A stretch of DNA of 8,169 nt, taken from positions 1 through 8,169 of the forward strand of contig DAOUVA010000176.1 of the NCBI GenBank assembly GCA_030667885.1, read 5' to 3'. The position numbers were made by a program, and so were the translations under genes. Under the pieces are notes generated by a model. The model searched no databases. It had not been told where the DNA came from and saw only the letters and a list, made by a program, of their open reading frames with translations. The stretch is from Phycisphaerae bacterium. Its GTDB lineage: Bacteria; Planctomycetota; Phycisphaerae; Sedimentisphaerales; Anaerobacaceae. Below, in pieces: positions 5,562-8,169 of the stretch (the first letter of the stretch is position 1; every line of letters starts with the position of its first letter).

Positions 5562-8000
5562 ATGTTATATCGAAAACAAATAATTACAGCTATTCTCGCA
5601 GCGGCCGTGACATCTAATCTGTGTATAGTATTATGCCTTGCAGGGGAACAAAAGGTTGAGCTAAGACATGATTACAATGTCAAACCAGTACCTTTTAACA
5701 TTGTACGTGTTAATGACGATTTCTGGACACCTCGACTTGAAACCAATCGAAAAGTGACTATTCCTTATGCTTTTCATAAATGTGAGGAGACCGGGAGAAT
5801 TAGAAACTTCGAAAAGGCGGCCGGTTTGATAAAAGGCAAACACGAAGGGATATACTTCAATGATTCAGATGTTTACAAAATCATGGAAGGCGCCGCGTAT
5901 TCACTTCGAGTCTATCCTGAAACGATGATGCGTTTATACCTGGATAAGCTGATTAAGATCATGGGTGCCGCCCAGTGGGAAGATGGATATCTATTTACTT
6001 TTTACTCGGTGCCTGAGCGTCAACCGGAAAAACTCTGGACAAACATTCAGAGTATTCACGAGCAATATTGTGTTGGGCACATGTACGAAGCCGCTGTAGC
6101 TCACTACCAGGTTACCGGCGATAAATCGTTCTTAAATATCGCTACGCAAAACGCAGACTTAATCTGCGATACTTTTAACCCGGGTAAGCGAACCGACCCG
6201 CCGGGACATCAGGAAATCGAAATTGGGCTTTGTAAGTTGTATCGTGCCACGGGCCAAGAGAAGTATCTTAGCCAGGCGAAGTTTTTTCTGGACCAGCGGG
6301 GACGCAAAGGTAATCGTGGCCCGAAGGGTAACGGCGGGCTTTATGGCCAGTACAGTCAGGACCACAAGCCGGTCACTGAGCAAACCAGGGCTCTGGGGCA
6401 TTCTGTGCGTGCCGCTTATCTATACACGGGCATGGCGGATGTCGCGGCGCTGACCGGAAACATGGAATATATCGAGGCGATTGACGCTATCTGGAAAGAT
6501 GTCGTCGGAACTAAATTATATATAACCGGCGGTATTGGAGCAGCTGGCGGAAATGAGGGTTTCGGTTCATCATATGAGCTGCCAAATATGACTGCCTACT
6601 GTGAGACTTGTGCCTCTATAGCCAATATTCTCTGGAACCATCGAATGTTTTTAATGCATAATGACGCTATGTATATCGATGTTCTCGAACGAGTGCTGTA
6701 CAATGCTGCTTTATCGGGAATTTCGATGAAGGGCGATCTTTTCTTTTATCCTAATCCTCTGCAATCCATCGGCCAGCATGCTCGAAGTCCGTGGTTTGGC
6801 TGTGCTTGCTGTCCTTCGAATGTTGCCCGTTTTATTCCATCGGTGCCGGGTTACACATACGCCTATAAGGACAGCGATGTCTATGTAAACTTATTTATCA
6901 GCGGCGAGAGCACAATTGAGACCATCAACAATAAAGTTAAACTGACACAACAAACCCAGTATCCGTGGAAGGGTATAATTAACATCAATGTCGAGCCGGA
7001 AAAAAACGACACGTTTGCCATTTATATTCGTATCCCAGGTTGGACTCAGAACCAGCCCGTACCGAGCAATCTATACGAATACCAGAAGACCGGACATGAG
7101 GAGGTTGAGCTAAAGGTTAACGGTAAACGAGCGGCTATTAAAATCCAGAGAGGCTTTGCTCGCATTGAGCGTAAATGGCATAAAGGTGACACAATCGAAT
7201 TGAACCTGCCGATGCCCATCCGCCGGATTATCGCCCATCAGAATATCATAGAGAATCGGGGCAAGGTGGCCCTTCAGCGAGGACCAATAGTTTTCTGCCT
7301 TGAATGGCCTGACAATGATGGCAAGGTATTGAATCTTATGATACCGGATGATTCTCGGCTCAGGACTGAATACAGGCCAGACCTTCTAAATGGTGTCATG
7401 GTAGTTACTGGTAAAGCACGGATGGTTAAACGCACAAATAACGGCGATATTGTCCCAGCCCGGGAAAAGCAATTTACCGCTATTCCTTATTACGCATGGG
7501 CTCATCGCGGTCGAGGCGAGATGACGGTCTGGCCGGCTCGAAAAGCCGAAGCTGCCCGGCCCCAGCCGGCAGATACATTGACGTACCGAAGCAAAACCAC
7601 AGCGTCATTTGTACATGTATCTCTGGACGCGATAAAGGATCAAATACTCCCGGAAAGCTCATCCGATTCATCGGCACTTCAACTGGACTTCTGGCCTCAT
7701 AAGGGAACAACCGAATGGATTAAATTCGACTGGGATGAAAAACATAACATCTCCAGTGTCAAAGTTTATTGGTTTGACGATACCGGCCACGGGCAATGTG
7801 CTGTACCAGAATCATGGAAAGTTCTGTATCGCGACACCAAAGGTAATTTTAAGCCGGTAAAAGACAGCCGCCCATATCTGACAGAAAAGGACACCTTCAA
7901 TGAGGTTATTTTTAAACCGGTGAAAACTACCGGCATTAAAATCGAAATTATGCTTCAGGATAAGCGGTCGGCGGGTGTGCAGGAAGTCATAATCAAATAG
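5562..8000 (+). CDS. GH127 (DUF1680) beta-L-arabinofuranosidase with C-terminal discoidin-like domain, secreted
   Basis: An 812-residue enzyme with a Sec signal peptide (MLYRKQ then a hydrophobic core, likely cut after LCLA at 27). The catalytic (alpha/alpha)6 barrel covers roughly 45-435 and opens with DDFWTPRLETNR and YAFHKCEETGRI, typical of the family. In characterised GH127 a zinc-bound cysteine is the nucleophile and a glutamate the acid/base. The matching residues are all here: NEGF (Glu332, acid/base), YCETC (Glu348, Cys350) and CACCPSN (Cys416, Cys417). The enzyme releases beta-L-arabinofuranose, although some relatives act on other sugars; GH146 is the nearest alternative label. A beta-sandwich follows to about 660, ending with WAHRGRGEMTVW. 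Residues 675-812 resemble a discoidin/F5-8 type domain (HKGTTEWIKFDW, VYWFDDTG, VPESWKVLYRD), often seen in this family and possibly carbohydrate-binding. Start at ATG 5562 is set by AAGGG. Second gene of the plus-strand cluster after the esterase; its 3' end overlaps a convergent gene by 8 bp. Confidence 0.95.
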   Translation: MLYRKQIITAILAAAVTSNLCIVLCLAGEQKVELRHDYNVKPVPFNIVRVNDDFWTPRLETNRKVTIPYAFHKCEETGRIRNFEKAAGLIKGKHEGIYFNDSDVYKIMEGAAYSLRVYPETMMRLYLDKLIKIMGAAQWEDGYLFTFYSVPERQPEKLWTNIQSIHEQYCVGHMYEAAVAHYQVTGDKSFLNIATQNADLICDTFNPGKRTDPPGHQEIEIGLCKLYRATGQEKYLSQAKFFLDQRGRKGNRGPKGNGGLYGQYSQDHKPVTEQTRALGHSVRAAYLYTGMADVAALTGNMEYIEAIDAIWKDVVGTKLYITGGIGAAGGNEGFGSSYELPNMTAYCETCASIANILWNHRMFLMHNDAMYIDVLERVLYNAALSGISMKGDLFFYPNPLQSIGQHARSPWFGCACCPSNVARFIPSVPGYTYAYKDSDVYVNLFISGESTIETINNKVKLTQQTQYPWKGIININVEPEKNDTFAIYIRIPGWTQNQPVPSNLYEYQKTGHEEVELKVNGKRAAIKIQRGFARIERKWHKGDTIELNLPMPIRRIIAHQNIIENRGKVALQRGPIVFCLEWPDNDGKVLNLMIPDDSRLRTEYRPDLLNGVMVVTGKARMVKRTNNGDIVPAREKQFTAIPYYAWAHRGRGEMTVWPARKAEAARPQPADTLTYRSKTTASFVHVSLDAIKDQILPESSSDSSALQLDFWPHKGTTEWIKFDWDEKHNISSVKVYWFDDTGHGQCAVPESWKVLYRDTKGNFKPVKDSRPYLTEKDTFNEVIFKPVKTTGIKIEIMLQDKRSAGVQEVIIK

Positions 8001-8169
8001 CTAACTCAGCCGAGAATATCAGTTCACTTGATACGACCGCTCCCCGACTGTCCCTGACAGTAAGAAACCAAATTGTTGCTCCATCCGGCGGTGCGGTTGA
8101 GATAATATGCTTACCGTCAACGCAGGCAGGTATATTCTCCCAGTTGAGCTTATTGATAGGCACAGTTCC
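7993..8169 (-). CDS. C-terminal fragment of an unrecognised protein (5' part beyond right edge)
   Basis: A minus-strand frame is open from the right edge to a TGA at 7995-7993, giving 58 residues. The translation looks like real protein, with alternating hydrophobic residues and a segment PDGATIWFLTVRDSRG followed by AVVSSELIF that reads like a short beta-rich C-terminal domain. Family cannot be assigned from this fragment; the tail of a secreted hydrolase or esterase of the same locus is a guess. The gene is convergent with GH127 and the two overlap by 8 bp at their stops, leaving no room for a terminator between them. The coding capacity is credible but not proven. Confidence 0.6.
   Translation of the reverse strand, partial: GTVPINKLNWENIPACVDGKHIISTAPPDGATIWFLTVRDSRGAVVSSELIFSAELAI

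Noticed and set aside
5562..5650. Lipoprotein signal in the GH127 N-terminus
   Set aside because: The cysteines in the hydrophobic stretch are not preceded by a proper lipobox (Leu at -1 before the second, Leu at -1 before the first); cleavage after LCLA by signal peptidase I fits better.
1..8169. Mobile elements, CRISPR arrays, tRNA or rRNA genes
   Set aside because: Nothing resembling transposase motifs, regularly spaced repeats, or conserved tRNA/rRNA segments was seen on reading both strands.

Overview
The window is a polysaccharide-degradation locus from a free-living bacterium. It holds two divergent gene clusters facing away from a shared control region at about 4154-4431, plus the 3' end of a further gene entering from the right edge. 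The set of Cys-type sulfatase, SASA-type esterase, GH127 and GH28 genes fits the Planctomycetota/Verrucomicrobiota group, perhaps a Phycisphaerae-like planctomycete. Good Shine-Dalgarno sequences (GGAGG, AAGGG) argue against Bacteroidota, which carry similar enzymes but rarely use them. The lineage call is inference; there is no rRNA or other marker here.

Minus-strand cluster, in transcription order: a cytoplasmic alpha-D-phosphohexomutase (phosphomannomutase/phosphoglucomutase type, 2627-4153), a formylglycine-type sulfatase (1095-2558), and a secreted GH28 polygalacturonase-like enzyme (1027 down to the left edge, 3' end missing). The two gaps are 67-68 nt, each with a 7-bp-arm inverted repeat and neither with a convincing terminator, so one transcript is likely. 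Plus-strand cluster: a secreted SASA/CE6-like SGNH esterase (4432-5487) and a secreted GH127 beta-L-arabinofuranosidase with a C-terminal discoidin-like domain (5562-8000), about 74 nt apart. A minus-strand gene fragment (7993-8169) meets GH127 tail to tail, with an 8-bp overlap of the two ends.

Taken together, the enzymes would strip sulfate (sulfatase), acyl groups (esterase) and arabinofuranose side groups (GH127) from an acidic glycan whose uronic-acid backbone or linkages are cut by GH28; the mutase would act on sugar phosphates inside the cell. A sulfated, acetylated, arabinose-bearing pectin-like polymer is a reasonable guess, but it is inference from family membership. No transporter, SusC/D pair or regulator lies in the window. 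I found no tRNA, rRNA, CRISPR, insertion sequence or phage gene. The most distinctive unexplained features are the repeated TGATAA and GGCATTT motifs and palindromes in the divergent control region, the hairpin framing the GH28 ribosome binding site, and the altered third active-site block of the GH28 enzyme.
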